64,000 nt of DNA, from NCBI RefSeq assembly GCF_003751225.1, contig NZ_RJKE01000001.1, forward strand, positions 4,092,001 through 4,156,000, given 5' to 3'. Under the pieces are notes generated by a model, which had not been told where the DNA came from, ran no database searches, and worked only from the letters and a program-made list of their open reading frames with translations. The DNA comes from Actinocorallia herbida. Its GTDB lineage: Bacteria > Actinomycetota > Actinomycetes > Streptosporangiales > Streptosporangiaceae. Below are positions 26,661 to 34,495 of the stretch, piece after piece (position 1 is the stretch's first letter; every line of letters begins with the position of its first letter). Both the position numbers and the translations under genes were made by a program.

Positions 26661-27913
26661 GCGACCTGCCCGCCCCCGCGGCGGCCCTGGCCGGCCAGGC
26701 GGACGCCATGGCCGGCCTGTTGGCCGACCTGGTCCGCATCCCGAGCGTCGGCGGCGCCGAGGCCGAGGGAACGATCCAGCGGTACCTGGCCGACTGGCTG
26801 CGCGACCAGGGGTTCGAGGTCGACCACTGGCCCCTGCCCCTGGACGCGCTGCGCGCAGCCCCGGACTTCCCCGGCATGGAAGCCCCGCGCGAGCGGGCGT
26901 GGGGCCTCGTCGCACGGCTGCCCGGCACCGGCGGCGGCCGCTCGCTGATGTTCAACGGGCACGTCGACGTCGTGCCGCCCGGCGACCTCGCGGCCTGGAC
27001 AGATCCGCCGTTCAGCGCGCGGATCCGCGACGGCCGCCTGTACGGGCGCGGGTCGTGCGACATGAAGGGCGGCCTGGTCTCCCAGCTGTTCGCGCTGCGC
27101 GCCCTTCGCGGGACGGAACTGCGCGGAGACGTCCTCCTCTCCTGCGTCGCGGGCGAGGAGGACGGGGGAGTCGGTTCCTTCGGGCTCCTGGAGCGCGGCT
27201 GGCGCGCCGACGCGTGCGTCATCGGCGAGCCGACGAGCCTGGACATGGTGCCCGCCAACGCGGGGGCGCTCACGTTCCGGCTGCACGTCACCGGCCGGGC
27301 CGCGCACGCCGCGCGGCGCGAGACGGGGGTGAGCGCGGTAGAGAAGTTCTTTCCTGTGTTCACCGCCCTGCGCGTGCTCGAGGCACGGCGTAACGCCGAC
27401 GTGGATCCGCTGATGCGGCGCTGGCCGCTGCCTTACGCGATCGAGGTCGGCACGGTACGGGGCGGGGACTGGTCGTCCTCGGTCCCCGGCGATCTCGTCG
27501 CCGAAGGCCGGGTCGGGGTGGCGCTCGGGGAATCCCCGGGGCAGGCGCGGGCGGCGCTGGAGGCCGCGGTGGCCGAGGCCTGCGCCGCGGACCCCTGGCT
27601 CGCCGCCCATCCCGTCCGCGTCGAGTGGTGGGGAGGGCAGTTCGCCTCCGGGCGCCTCCCGGACGACGACGGCGGCCTGCTGACGGACCTCGTCAAGGCG
27701 CACACCTCGGTGACCGCGCGTACCCCGACGTCCTGGGGCGCGCCCTTCGGCAGCGACCTTCGGCTCCTCACGGGCCTCGGCGGCATCCCGACCGTCCAGT
27801 ACGGACCGGGCGACATCGAGCACGCGCACGCGCCGAACGAGTCGGTCCCCCTCGCCGAGGTGGTGGCCGCGGCGCAGACCCTCACCGTCCTCGCGTCGAC
27901 GCACTGCGCCTGA
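26657..27913 (+). CDS. M20-family metallo-amidohydrolase (ArgE/DapE-like)
   Basis: A 418-residue zinc aminoacylase of the M20 family (acetylornithine deacetylase / succinyl-diaminopimelate desuccinylase group). Metal ligands and catalytic residues are recognisable: 'NGHVDVVP' (His and catalytic Asp), 'YGRGSCDMKGG' (bridging Asp), 'VAGEEDGG' (catalytic Glu and ligand Glu), and a C-terminal 'EHAHAPNE' (His). A dimerisation insert lies at about residues 205-325. It starts with GTG overlapping the formyltransferase stop. This coupling suggests a role in the same pathway, for example releasing ornithine from N-acetylornithine, or trimming an acylated siderophore or precursor; neither is proven. 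Confidence 0.88.
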   Translation: MSDLPAPAAALAGQADAMAGLLADLVRIPSVGGAEAEGTIQRYLADWLRDQGFEVDHWPLPLDALRAAPDFPGMEAPRERAWGLVARLPGTGGGRSLMFNGHVDVVPPGDLAAWTDPPFSARIRDGRLYGRGSCDMKGGLVSQLFALRALRGTELRGDVLLSCVAGEEDGGVGSFGLLERGWRADACVIGEPTSLDMVPANAGALTFRLHVTGRAAHAARRETGVSAVEKFFPVFTALRVLEARRNADVDPLMRRWPLPYAIEVGTVRGGDWSSSVPGDLVAEGRVGVALGESPGQARAALEAAVAEACAADPWLAAHPVRVEWWGGQFASGRLPDDDGGLLTDLVKAHTSVTARTPTSWGAPFGSDLRLLTGLGGIPTVQYGPGDIEHAHAPNESVPLAEVVAAAQTLTVLASTHCA

Positions 27914-27923
27914 CCGGCACGGG

Positions 27924-27959
27924 CCGTCCTCGTTCTTTCGCGACCTTGAACGAGGGCGG
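27924..27959 (+). terminator. Hairpin after the siderophore precursor genes
   Basis: CCGTCCTCGTTC (27924-27935) and GAACGAGGGCGG (27948-27959) pair with a single mismatch around a 12-base loop, 10 bp after the M20 stop. It is a plausible intrinsic terminator, though no T-tract follows. Confidence 0.55.
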
Positions 27960-28012
27960 TCCGGGTAGGTTCGGCGGCATTGTTCGTGGGCGCCGTCGTG
28001 GAGGGAAGTGAC

Positions 28013-28375
28013 ATGCCGTCCGATCCGGACGCTCCGGCGTCAGGCGCCGACCGGGAGCGCCACGCCGAGATCCTGCGGCACGCTTACGCGAAGAGCCGGT
28101 TCGGCCCGGACGAACTGGACACGCGTCTGGCCGGCGTGGGCGCGGCCCGGACCGTCGCAGACCTGGAGGCGCTGACCGCCGATCTGCCGGAGAGGGACAC
28201 CCTGCGCGACGGCTGGATCGCCTGGGGCGCGGTCACCGTGATCGTGGGCCTGATGTGGCTGATCACCCGCGCGACCGGCGGCCCGTCCTTCCCCTGGTTC
28301 CTCGTGATCTCCGCCCCCTGGGCCGCGGTGCTGCTGACCCTCACCCTGCGCAAGAGGTCCTCCGCGCAGGGCTGA
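28013..28375 (+). CDS. DUF1707 membrane protein
   Basis: A 120-residue protein. The N-terminal ~60 residues match the actinobacterial DUF1707 domain (ADRERHAEILRHAYAKSRFGPDELDTRL, then a 'RTVADLEALTADLP' end), followed by two hydrophobic helices (residues ~70-90 and ~95-112) and a basic tail. DUF1707 is thought to be a small cytoplasmic, possibly DNA-binding or signalling, module often attached to membrane segments. The start at 28013 follows GAGGGAAG; an upstream in-frame codon at 27980 lacks such a site. It is monocistronic between a terminator-like hairpin and a convergent gene. Confidence 0.82.
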   Translation: MPSDPDAPASGADRERHAEILRHAYAKSRFGPDELDTRLAGVGAARTVADLEALTADLPERDTLRDGWIAWGAVTVIVGLMWLITRATGGPSFPWFLVISAPWAAVLLTLTLRKRSSAQG

Positions 28376-28384
28376 GCCCGGCCG

Positions 28385-28924
28385 TCAGGGTGACGCGACG
28401 ACCCGGCGGGCCGCCTCGACGGCCTGTCCTTCCAGGATGGCGGGGTCCTTGCCTTCGCAGGTGTAGCGCACCGTCAGCCGCACCCGGCCGAACCTGACGT
28501 GGACCGTCGCGGACGGCACGAGGCCCTGGTCGGTCGCCGCGCACGCCGCGTCGCCGAGTTCGGGCGGCCCGGTGACGTCGCCGAGGCCCGCCAACGCGGC
28601 GCAAGCCCGTGCGTGGTGGCCTTCCGTGGCCTCGGACGACGGCGACTTCTCGAGTTCGATCGAGAGGGACGCGGTGTACGGGGCGCTGCCCGGCGTGCCG
28701 GCCTCGCACTTCGCCGACGCGCGGCCGCCCTTCCCGCGCGGTCCGTCGTTGCCGGGCACGAGGTCCGCCACGGGGACGGTCCGGCACGGGTCGGCCAGGA
28801 CGCGGGGCCCGCCCAAAGGCAGGAATCCGGTCATCTGACCGGCCAGGACGCCGAGCACGCCCATGATGACGCCGCCGAGGAGCGCCCGCACGAGACGCTG
28901 CCCGGTGGCCGTCCCGTCGCTCAC
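28385..28924 (-). CDS. Membrane-anchored hypothetical protein
   Basis: A 179-residue protein with one N-terminal membrane helix (residues ~10-38) and an extracytoplasmic domain containing four to five cysteines (CRT, KCEAG, ACAALAG, AACAA, TCEG). This layout is seen in small actinomycete secreted or membrane proteins resembling DUF3558-type lipoproteins, but no lipobox is present and the family is not certain. It starts with GTG overlapping the stop of the upstream gene by 4 bp, and the two products have similar layouts, so they probably act together. Confidence 0.7.
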   Translation of the reverse strand: MSDGTATGQRLVRALLGGVIMGVLGVLAGQMTGFLPLGGPRVLADPCRTVPVADLVPGNDGPRGKGGRASAKCEAGTPGSAPYTASLSIELEKSPSSEATEGHHARACAALAGLGDVTGPPELGDAACAATDQGLVPSATVHVRFGRVRLTVRYTCEGKDPAILEGQAVEAARRVVASP

Positions 28925-29535
28925 CGGGCGGCCTCCAGCAGGGTCGCGGCGAGCCGGTGGATCGGTCCGCGGTCCGCGTCCCCGGTGCGGAGGGTGGCCG
29001 TGAGCAGGACGTCGCCGCGCACGGCGGTCACCCGGTAGAAGGGTTCTCCGGCACGTTCACCGGCACAGCCCGTCGCCCGGTCGCCGATGTCCGGGACAGG
29101 CTCCGGAGGGCAATCCGTGTCGTCCACGGCGGACTCGTACGCCGCCAGCGCCTTCTCGGGAGCCGTCCGGCTCACCGCGTGCCTGCCCGTCGTCGTCTGG
29201 CGGGCGTACCGCCTGAGTTCCAGCTCCAGCTCGTAGAACGCGGTCCGCTCCCGCGCGAGCCCGCACCTCGCCAGCAGCCACGGCGCGCTGCCGGGATCCC
29301 CGTAACGGCTGGTCCCGACGACCAGCGCCCCGGGCAGCACCTCGTCGAGCTGGGCCGCGGTGGCGAGATTGCACGGCAGCCGCACCTCCCTGACCGGCGG
29401 ATCGTCCGGCTCGCCTCCGCCGATCATCCACCAGAGCAGCCCCGCGCCGGACGCCAGCCCGACCGCCGCCGCGACCACCGGTGGCCACGGCCACCGGAGA
29501 CCGCGTCCGCGAGCGGCCCGCGGCGGTGTGATCAT
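28921..29535 (-). CDS. Membrane-anchored hypothetical protein, partner of the adjacent gene
   Basis: About 204 residues: short basic N-terminus (MITPPRAARGRG), one membrane helix (~residues 18-42), then an extracytoplasmic domain with cysteines ('LPCNLATAAQLDEVLPG', 'ARCGLARE', 'DTDCPPE', 'TGCAGE'). The pattern of a helix plus a Cys-containing domain with an early 'LPCxLxT' resembles DUF3558-like proteins; the assignment is tentative. An in-frame start seven codons earlier (29556) is possible. It is coupled to the downstream gene by a 4-bp overlap. Confidence 0.68.
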   Translation of the reverse strand: MITPPRAARGRGLRWPWPPVVAAAVGLASGAGLLWWMIGGGEPDDPPVREVRLPCNLATAAQLDEVLPGALVVGTSRYGDPGSAPWLLARCGLARERTAFYELELELRRYARQTTTGRHAVSRTAPEKALAAYESAVDDTDCPPEPVPDIGDRATGCAGERAGEPFYRVTAVRGDVLLTATLRTGDADRGPIHRLAATLLEAAR

Positions 29536-29603
29536 GGTTCGCCATTCTGGCACCACCGAAGGCCGCGAGGCCCGGAATCACCCGATTTCGATGCCGTATC
29601 CGG

Positions 29604-30644
29604 TCAGCGGGCGGGGCGGTGGAGCGCCTGGTCGGCGTCACTGAAGCGGGCGGCGGCGAGACGGTGCTGATGCCAGTGCGGGTAGACGAGCTCGGGGGCG
29701 CTGACCCGGTCGAGGGCGGCGAGGTCGTCCGGAGTGAGGGCCAGGTGGATCGCGCCGAGGTTCTCGGTGAGCTGGTCGTCGGAGCGCGCGCCGAGGATGA
29801 GGGAGGCGACGCCCGGCTTGGCGAGGAGGTAGGCGAGGGCGACCTGGGCCGGGGTGGCGGCGTGGCCGTCGGCGATCGCGACGACGGTCTCGATGGTGTC
29901 CAGCAGCTTGGCGGGGTCGCGGACGGCGAGCTCGGGCCAGGCGGCGAGGGTCTCCTCGGACACCCGGCCGCGGCGGTGCTTGCCGGTCAGGAGGCCGCGC
30001 GCGAGGGGACTGAACGCGATGATGCCGAGCCCCTGGTCGATCGAGGCGGGGAGGAGCTCGTACTCGGCGTCGCGGCATTCCAGGGAGTAGTAGACCTGGT
30101 TGGACACGAAGCGCTCGTAGCCTCGGGCGTCGGAGGTGGCGAGCGCCTTCATGAGCTGCCAGCCCGCGAAGTTCGACACGCCCAGGTAGCGGACCTTGCC
30201 GGAGCGGACGAGCCCGTCGAGCGTGCCCATGGTCTCTTCCAGCGGCGTCTGCCCGTCCCAGCCGTGCACATGGAAGACGTCGATGTGGTCGGTGCCGAGG
30301 CGGCGGAGGCTCGCCTCGACCTCCGCGAGCAGGTGGTGGCGCGACAGCCCCTCGGCGTTGGGCCCGCCGAACCCGACGCGGGCCTTCGTCGACAGGAGCA
30401 CCCTGTCGCGCCGCCCTTCGACGGCCCGGCCGACGATCTCCTCCGACAGCCCGAAGGAGTACACGTTCGCGGTGTCGATGAGGTTCACGCCCGCGTCCAG
30501 GCACAGGTCGACCTGGCGGCGCGCGCCCGCCACGTCGGTGCTGCCGAACCTGCGGAAGATGTCGTCCTGCCCGCCGAACGTCATGGCGCCCATCGCCAGC
30601 GCCGACACCTTCAATCCCGACCGTCCCAGCGTCCGGTACTCCAC
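29604..30644 (-). CDS. Aldo/keto reductase
   Basis: A 346-residue NADPH-dependent aldo/keto reductase of the (beta/alpha)8 family. The catalytic tetrad is recognisable: Asp and Tyr in 'IDTANVYSFGLSEE', Lys in 'LLSTKARVG', His in 'DVFHVHGWD'. The cofactor-binding end shows 'ILGARSDDQLTENLGA'. The GTG start at 30644 is preceded by GGGAGGGGAC; the open frame upstream to 30716 is unlikely to be translated. The substrate cannot be told from sequence. A second, related member is encoded at 42669-43649. Confidence 0.88.
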   Translation of the reverse strand: MEYRTLGRSGLKVSALAMGAMTFGGQDDIFRRFGSTDVAGARRQVDLCLDAGVNLIDTANVYSFGLSEEIVGRAVEGRRDRVLLSTKARVGFGGPNAEGLSRHHLLAEVEASLRRLGTDHIDVFHVHGWDGQTPLEETMGTLDGLVRSGKVRYLGVSNFAGWQLMKALATSDARGYERFVSNQVYYSLECRDAEYELLPASIDQGLGIIAFSPLARGLLTGKHRRGRVSEETLAAWPELAVRDPAKLLDTIETVVAIADGHAATPAQVALAYLLAKPGVASLILGARSDDQLTENLGAIHLALTPDDLAALDRVSAPELVYPHWHQHRLAAARFSDADQALHRPAR

Positions 30645-30778
30645 CCTGTCCCCTCCCGCCCCGCGACGCCACACGGCGCCCACTTCGAGCCAAGACGGCT
30701 CACGGAGCTCCAGCAAGACAGGCTAGCGTGCCACAATCGGCACGCAACCGGGACTAACGGCCCTTATACCCCAGGTAC

Positions 30779-31174
30779 CTAACGTGCCGGGGTAAGGCCT
30801 GACATGTCCATGTAGTCCCGGACATGCACGAGCAGCCCGTCCCGTACGCGCAGGACCAGGAGTCCGGGCACCTCCGCGACCTCGCCCGACGGGAGCACGA
30901 CCACCGCCACCTGCTCGGAGACGACCACCTCGGGGTCCACCCCCGGGTGCAGCCCCGTGCGGCGGATCTCGCGCACCCGCACCGGGCTCTCGCCCCACGC
31001 CGCGCGGTACAGCCCCCGGACCGCCTCACGGCCTTCGAGCCGCGGTGGGAACGGGACGGCGAAGGGGAACTCGTGCACCGCGTCCTCCGCGTACAGGTCC
31101 GCCAGCGCGTCCGCCGACTTGTCGAGCATCGCCTGGTAGTAGCGCTCCAGGACGTCCACGGGTTCCATGGTCAT
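30779..31174 (-). CDS. SnoaL-like / nuclear transport factor 2 fold protein
   Basis: A 131-residue protein of the NTF2-like superfamily (SnoaL/ketosteroid-isomerase type): 'VLERYYQAMLDKSADALADLYAEDAVHEFPF' is the helical N-terminus and first strand, 'EGREAVRGLYRAAW' the following helix, and the C-terminus has the curved-sheet strands. It may be an enzyme or a small-molecule binding protein; no catalytic assignment is possible. The start at 31174 follows GAAGGAG. It is divergent from a TetR gene and has a perfect palindrome immediately upstream, so it is probably the target of that repressor. Confidence 0.82.
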   Translation of the reverse strand: MTMEPVDVLERYYQAMLDKSADALADLYAEDAVHEFPFAVPFPPRLEGREAVRGLYRAAWGESPVRVREIRRTGLHPGVDPEVVVSEQVAVVVLPSGEVAEVPGLLVLRVRDGLLVHVRDYMDMSGLTPAR

Positions 31175-31188
31175 GGTCTCTCCTTCGT

Positions 31189-31202
31189 TCAACATCTGTT
31201 GA
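31189..31202. promoter_or_regulatory. Palindromic operator, SnoaL side
   Basis: TCAACATCTGTTGA is a perfect 6-bp inverted repeat with a two-base centre, 15 bp upstream of the SnoaL-like start. A diverged copy lies exactly 42 bp away, next to the TetR start. The likely ligand is the divergently encoded TetR protein. Confidence 0.65.
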
Positions 31203-31230
31203 GCGAAATTACGCCGCGGGACGCGCCCGG

Positions 31231-31244
31231 TCAACACTTGTAGA
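31231..31244. promoter_or_regulatory. Second operator copy, TetR side
   Basis: TCAACACTTGTAGA resembles the palindrome at 31189-31202 in 11 of 14 positions and abuts the GTG at 31245, so binding would block expression of the regulator itself. The 42-bp offset is about four helical turns. Confidence 0.55.
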
Positions 31245-31826
31245 GTGAACTTCGTGGCATCCACCGCCGGGCCCGCGCCCACCTCACGCGCCGAGCGCCG
31301 CCGCGCCACCGAGACCCGCATCCTCGACGAGGCCCGTCGCCTGTTCGCCGAGCAGGGCTACCAGCGCGCCACCGTCCGCGCGATCGCGGCGGCCGCGCGC
31401 GTCGACCCGTCACTGGTCATCCAGTACTTCGGCTCCAAGCGCGACCTCTTCACCCGCGCCATCCAGGCACCGCCCCTCACCTCGGGCGCCGTCGCGTCGG
31501 CCACCGTCACCGAGGAACTCCTCACCACCCTCGGCGTCAAACTCGGCGGCCTGCCGGAGGGCACCCGCGCCACCCTCCGCTCGATGCTCACCGACCCCGT
31601 CGCCGCCGACCGGGCCCGCGCCGCCCTCACCGAGCAGATCACCGCCCTCGCCGCCACCCTTCCCCGCGACCACGACCCCGAACTCCGCGCCGCGCTCATC
31701 ACCACGGCCCTGGTCGGCATCACCATCGCCCACCAGTTCCTCGACCTCCCCGTCCTTCGCGACACGCCCACCGACCGCATCGCCGAGACCCTTCGCCCAG
31801 CCCTCCACGCGCTCACCCATCCGTAG
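31245..31826 (+). CDS. TetR-family transcriptional regulator
   Basis: A 193-residue TetR repressor. The N-terminal HTH reads 'RILDEARRLFAEQGYQRATVRAIAAAARVDPSLVIQYFGSKRDLF' (residues ~27-71), and the C-terminal helical domain ends 'ALVGITIAHQFLDLPVLRD', a pattern found in TetR proteins with the PF17920-type C-terminal domain. GTG 31245 immediately follows the second operator, so the message may be leaderless; GTG 31254 is an alternative. Divergent placement suggests that it controls the SnoaL-like gene and itself. Confidence 0.87.
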   Translation: MNFVASTAGPAPTSRAERRRATETRILDEARRLFAEQGYQRATVRAIAAAARVDPSLVIQYFGSKRDLFTRAIQAPPLTSGAVASATVTEELLTTLGVKLGGLPEGTRATLRSMLTDPVAADRARAALTEQITALAATLPRDHDPELRAALITTALVGITIAHQFLDLPVLRDTPTDRIAETLRPALHALTHP

Positions 31827-32013
31827 GGCGGGTCGCGACGGCAGGCCGCGCTCTGCCGCCTCCGGCTGACGGCCCGGCCGGGCGAGGGCCGGAAAACCAT
31901 TCGCCACCGATCGCCCCGCCCGATACGGTCGCGAGAGTGTCCGCTCTCGCCGGGGCCGCTGAGATCCGCGCGCGGCCGTCCGGCGGTTCCCACGCCGAGA
32001 GTAGGTTCTGTCC

Positions 32014-32394
32014 ATGGCATGCCGGATCGGTGAACTCGTGCTCGGTTGCCGCGACCCCGAGGCGCTGGCGCGGTTCTGGTGCGAGGTCCTGGACTTCGTG
32101 GTGCTCGGTCGCGAGGACGACGGCAGCATCGAGATCGGGGCGCGCGAAGGGTTCGGCGGCCCCCAGCCGACGCTCTTCCTCAGCCGCAGGGACGCGCCGG
32201 AGCCGGGGAAGTCCCGGCTGCACATCGACGTCAACCCCACCGACCGCGATCAGGACGCCGAGCTCGAACGCCTCCTGAGTCTCGGCGCGCGCCCCGCCGA
32301 CATCGGCCAGACCGGCGAGGAGCAGTGGCATGTCCTCGCCGATCCGGAGGGCAACGAGTTCTGCCTGCTCAAGGCCCGTATACCCGCCCTCTGA
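32014..32394 (+). CDS. VOC-superfamily (glyoxalase-like) protein
   Basis: A 126-residue protein of the glyoxalase/bleomycin-resistance fold, subtype 'Glyoxalase_6'. It opens with 'ELVLGCRDPEALARFWCEVLDF', has 'RLHIDVNPTDRD' in the middle strand, and ends 'HVLADPEGNEFCLL', which carries the typical C-terminal Glu ligand region. Two paired beta-alpha-beta-beta-beta units fit the length. Substrate is unknown; such proteins are common as small detoxification or binding enzymes in actinomycetes. The gene stands alone. Confidence 0.85.
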   Translation: MACRIGELVLGCRDPEALARFWCEVLDFVVLGREDDGSIEIGAREGFGGPQPTLFLSRRDAPEPGKSRLHIDVNPTDRDQDAELERLLSLGARPADIGQTGEEQWHVLADPEGNEFCLLKARIPAL

Positions 32395-32979
32395 CGGCAC
32401 CCCTCGGCGACGAGGCCACCCCGCGGGGTCGTGATCGCGAAACGGGCGAGGCGCGGTAGGGCCCGTCATTTCCGAACGGTCCGGCTGCGAGACCGATGAG
32501 GTTCAGGACCGGCGACCCGGCGACCCGGGGCCACCTGCCCCGGCCCGCCCTCTCCATCGTCGGCGTGGGCCCTCCCGTGCATCATGTCGGCCGCCGTCGG
32601 CCGCCGTCGGCCTGCCGGAGCATGCCGGCGCGGACATCCGGCACATCGCCACCCTCCGTGACGGTAGCGGTACCCACTACGCCGAGCGGGCCCTGCCGCC
32701 CACAACCCCCGCGCGGCCGATCCGCGTGATTTCAGCGGATGCGCGAATTGCGCGGCAGACGCAGGATCGCCACAAAGGTGATCAATATCTGCCCCGAGTA
32801 CCGTTGACGCTCCGCGTGAGGGTGGCGACGACCGGTTGTTCTCCCATGTCGGGAGGGCCGAACTAGGGACATCACGGATGCGAACCCGGTGCCCGGGGAT
32901 GGACCCTGGTCCTCATACGCTCGCACCCGGTCTCCTGGCCTTCACCGTGCGGGCGGAAGCGGAAAGGGACTGACGGTCA
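32395..32979. other. 585-bp intergenic stretch without a supported gene
   Basis: No open frame here has convincing protein character on either strand. A short GGCCGCCGTC tandem duplication lies near 32590-32610. The stretch from about 32740 to 32840 is less GC-rich than its surroundings and may hold the promoter of the small XRE gene. No tRNA or terminator was recognised. Confidence 0.4.
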
Positions 32980-33228
32980 ATGGTCGAGTTGGATTACGTG
33001 TGGCATCTTCGCGAGATCATGGCGGAGCGCGGCATGTTCTCCACGGCGGAACTGCGCCCCCTGCTGGCCGCCCGCGGCGTGGACCTGTCGCCCAGCCAGG
33101 TCTACCGCCTGGTCGTGGACAAGCCGGAACGCCTGAGCCTCCGCACCCTCATGGCCCTCCTGGACATCCTCGGCTGCGCCATGCACGACCTGATCGAACC
33201 CCTCCCCGCCCGCACCGTCGGCGAGTAG
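32980..33228 (+). CDS. Small XRE-type helix-turn-helix protein
   Basis: An 82-residue DNA-binding protein consisting almost entirely of a Cro/C1-type HTH: 'LREIMAERGMFSTAELRPLLAARGVDLSPSQVYRLVVDKPERLSLRTLMALLDILGCAMHDLIEP'. Proteins of this size and type in actinomycetes often accompany tyrosine recombinase genes in small mobile elements; no recombinase is intact here, but the following ~1.3 kb is repeat-bearing DNA with no gene, which fits a decayed element. That link is inference. Confidence 0.8.
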   Translation: MVELDYVWHLREIMAERGMFSTAELRPLLAARGVDLSPSQVYRLVVDKPERLSLRTLMALLDILGCAMHDLIEPLPARTVGE

Positions 33229-33712
33229 CCCGAACCGGGCCCTCGGGCGGCTGCGAGCCTCGCTGCCCGGGGAGCCGCCCGGCCGGAAACGCGCCAGCAC
33301 AGGCCCGCGCAGCCGGCTTTCCGGGACGGCGACCCGAGCCCGTCCGGATGGACGCTGGGTCGGCTCCGTAGGTGGGCCCTCCCTGCCGGGCCCGCCAGGA
33401 CCGGGCCTCCCACCCACGCGTGCGCGACCGCGGCCCGGGGCGGATGCGGCCCCGATGCCCGACCGCGATGGGTCCCGCGCGGCTCGGATGGCGCGGGGGA
33501 ATCCCCAGCTCGAAGGAGCAGTTGATGGCCCACGGCGCGGAAGCGGCGTGACCGGGGATCCCCGCGCCGAGCCTGAGCCGGTGCGGCCTGGACGGGCGGC
33601 CGGAAGTCTCCAGCCCGCGGTCGCGCTTGCCCTCAAAGCCCAGGTCAGCGACTTGCCTGCCCGAGCTCGCCGACCCGACGCCGCGTCCTCCTCGAACCTG
33701 GCCCCCACCGGG

Positions 33713-34003
33713 ATCGAGCCGCCTCATCCCCGCCGTGTCCGAGGCATCCGGAAGCAGAGCGGGTGGAAGTATCCCCGGCTCAGGGCCGTCTGAGAGATCC
33801 GTGAGCTGTGGGCGGGGCGTCCCCGGCGCTCGGTCGTGGGCCTCCTTCGGGGTGGGTGATACGTGGTCCGGGCGGAAGCCCCATGCGCGATTTCGCCGAC
33901 CTCGACGTATCACCCGGGCTGCCGCCTGATCGAGCCGATCCTTGTCCACCGCGTCCGAAGGGCCTGGAAGCAGGGCCGGCGGAGACATGCCCGGCTCGGG
34001 GCC
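33713..34003. repeat. Diverged direct repeat pair in non-coding DNA
   Basis: Two ~76-bp segments, 33713-33788 and 33929-34003, share ordered blocks: ATCGAGCCG at the start, GTCCGA, GGAAGCAG, and CCCGGCTC followed by GGGCCG at the end. They are about 216 bp apart and clearly related though diverged. Confidence 0.6.
33854..33915. repeat. Perfect 11-bp inverted repeat with 40-bp centre
   Basis: GGGTGATACGT (33854-33864) is exactly complementary to ACGTATCACCC (33905-33915). The arms are less GC-rich than the background, which makes chance less likely. Possible roles are a protein-binding site or the ends of a miniature element. Confidence 0.55.
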
Positions 34004-34495
34004 GAGGTTCGGGAGGATGCGGCCGGGCGGCTCCGAGGCCGCGTTGCTGCCGGGGCCTCCTCAGCGGACGGCCCCGGGCTTGTCTTTGCGGCTTGGGTGA
34101 GGCGCGGCCAGGGGTCCCGGACGGAGGTGATGGCGGCGGGGGGATCCCCGGTCCCTGGCCGCGTCCGGGTCGTTGTGGTCCGAGCGGGTGGACCAGGGTG
34201 TCCTCGGGTGCCCGGCCGGTGCGGGAATTCGCAGGTCAGTGCCATGGCCGAGCGTTCGCGAGGGGACGTGTCGGGGTCGGGTCGTGGGCGAGGGACCAGG
34301 GTCCGGAAGCCGGGAGGACCAGGGGCATCCCTAGTGGATGTTGCGTTAAGGGGCGCACGGGTGCTGGTGCGGGGGGCCACTGGGGAGTGGGGCTAGGGAG
34401 TCCATGGCGGCCTTCCCTGATGCGAGGGGAGTGGCCGCCCGGCCACAGTGAGTTCAGGTCGGCGGGCGTCCGTCGGCGGGGTGAACGGAGGGACC

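Larger units (their letters stand above)
33229..34495. other. 1.27-kb region with no supported gene
   Basis: Several frames are open here, but none shows a recognisable family, sustained codon bias or a good start. The stretch contains a diverged direct repeat (33713-33788 and 33929-34003) and a perfect 11-bp inverted repeat around 33854-33915. Recurring 'GGATCCCCGG'-like words are scattered through it. It may be a decayed mobile element or a regulatory/structural intergenic region upstream of the large LuxR gene. Confidence 0.5.

Noticed and set aside
33863-34396. 177-codon frame in the repeat-bearing region
   Set aside because: No family, no sustained codon bias, and competing open frames on both strands; treated as non-coding.
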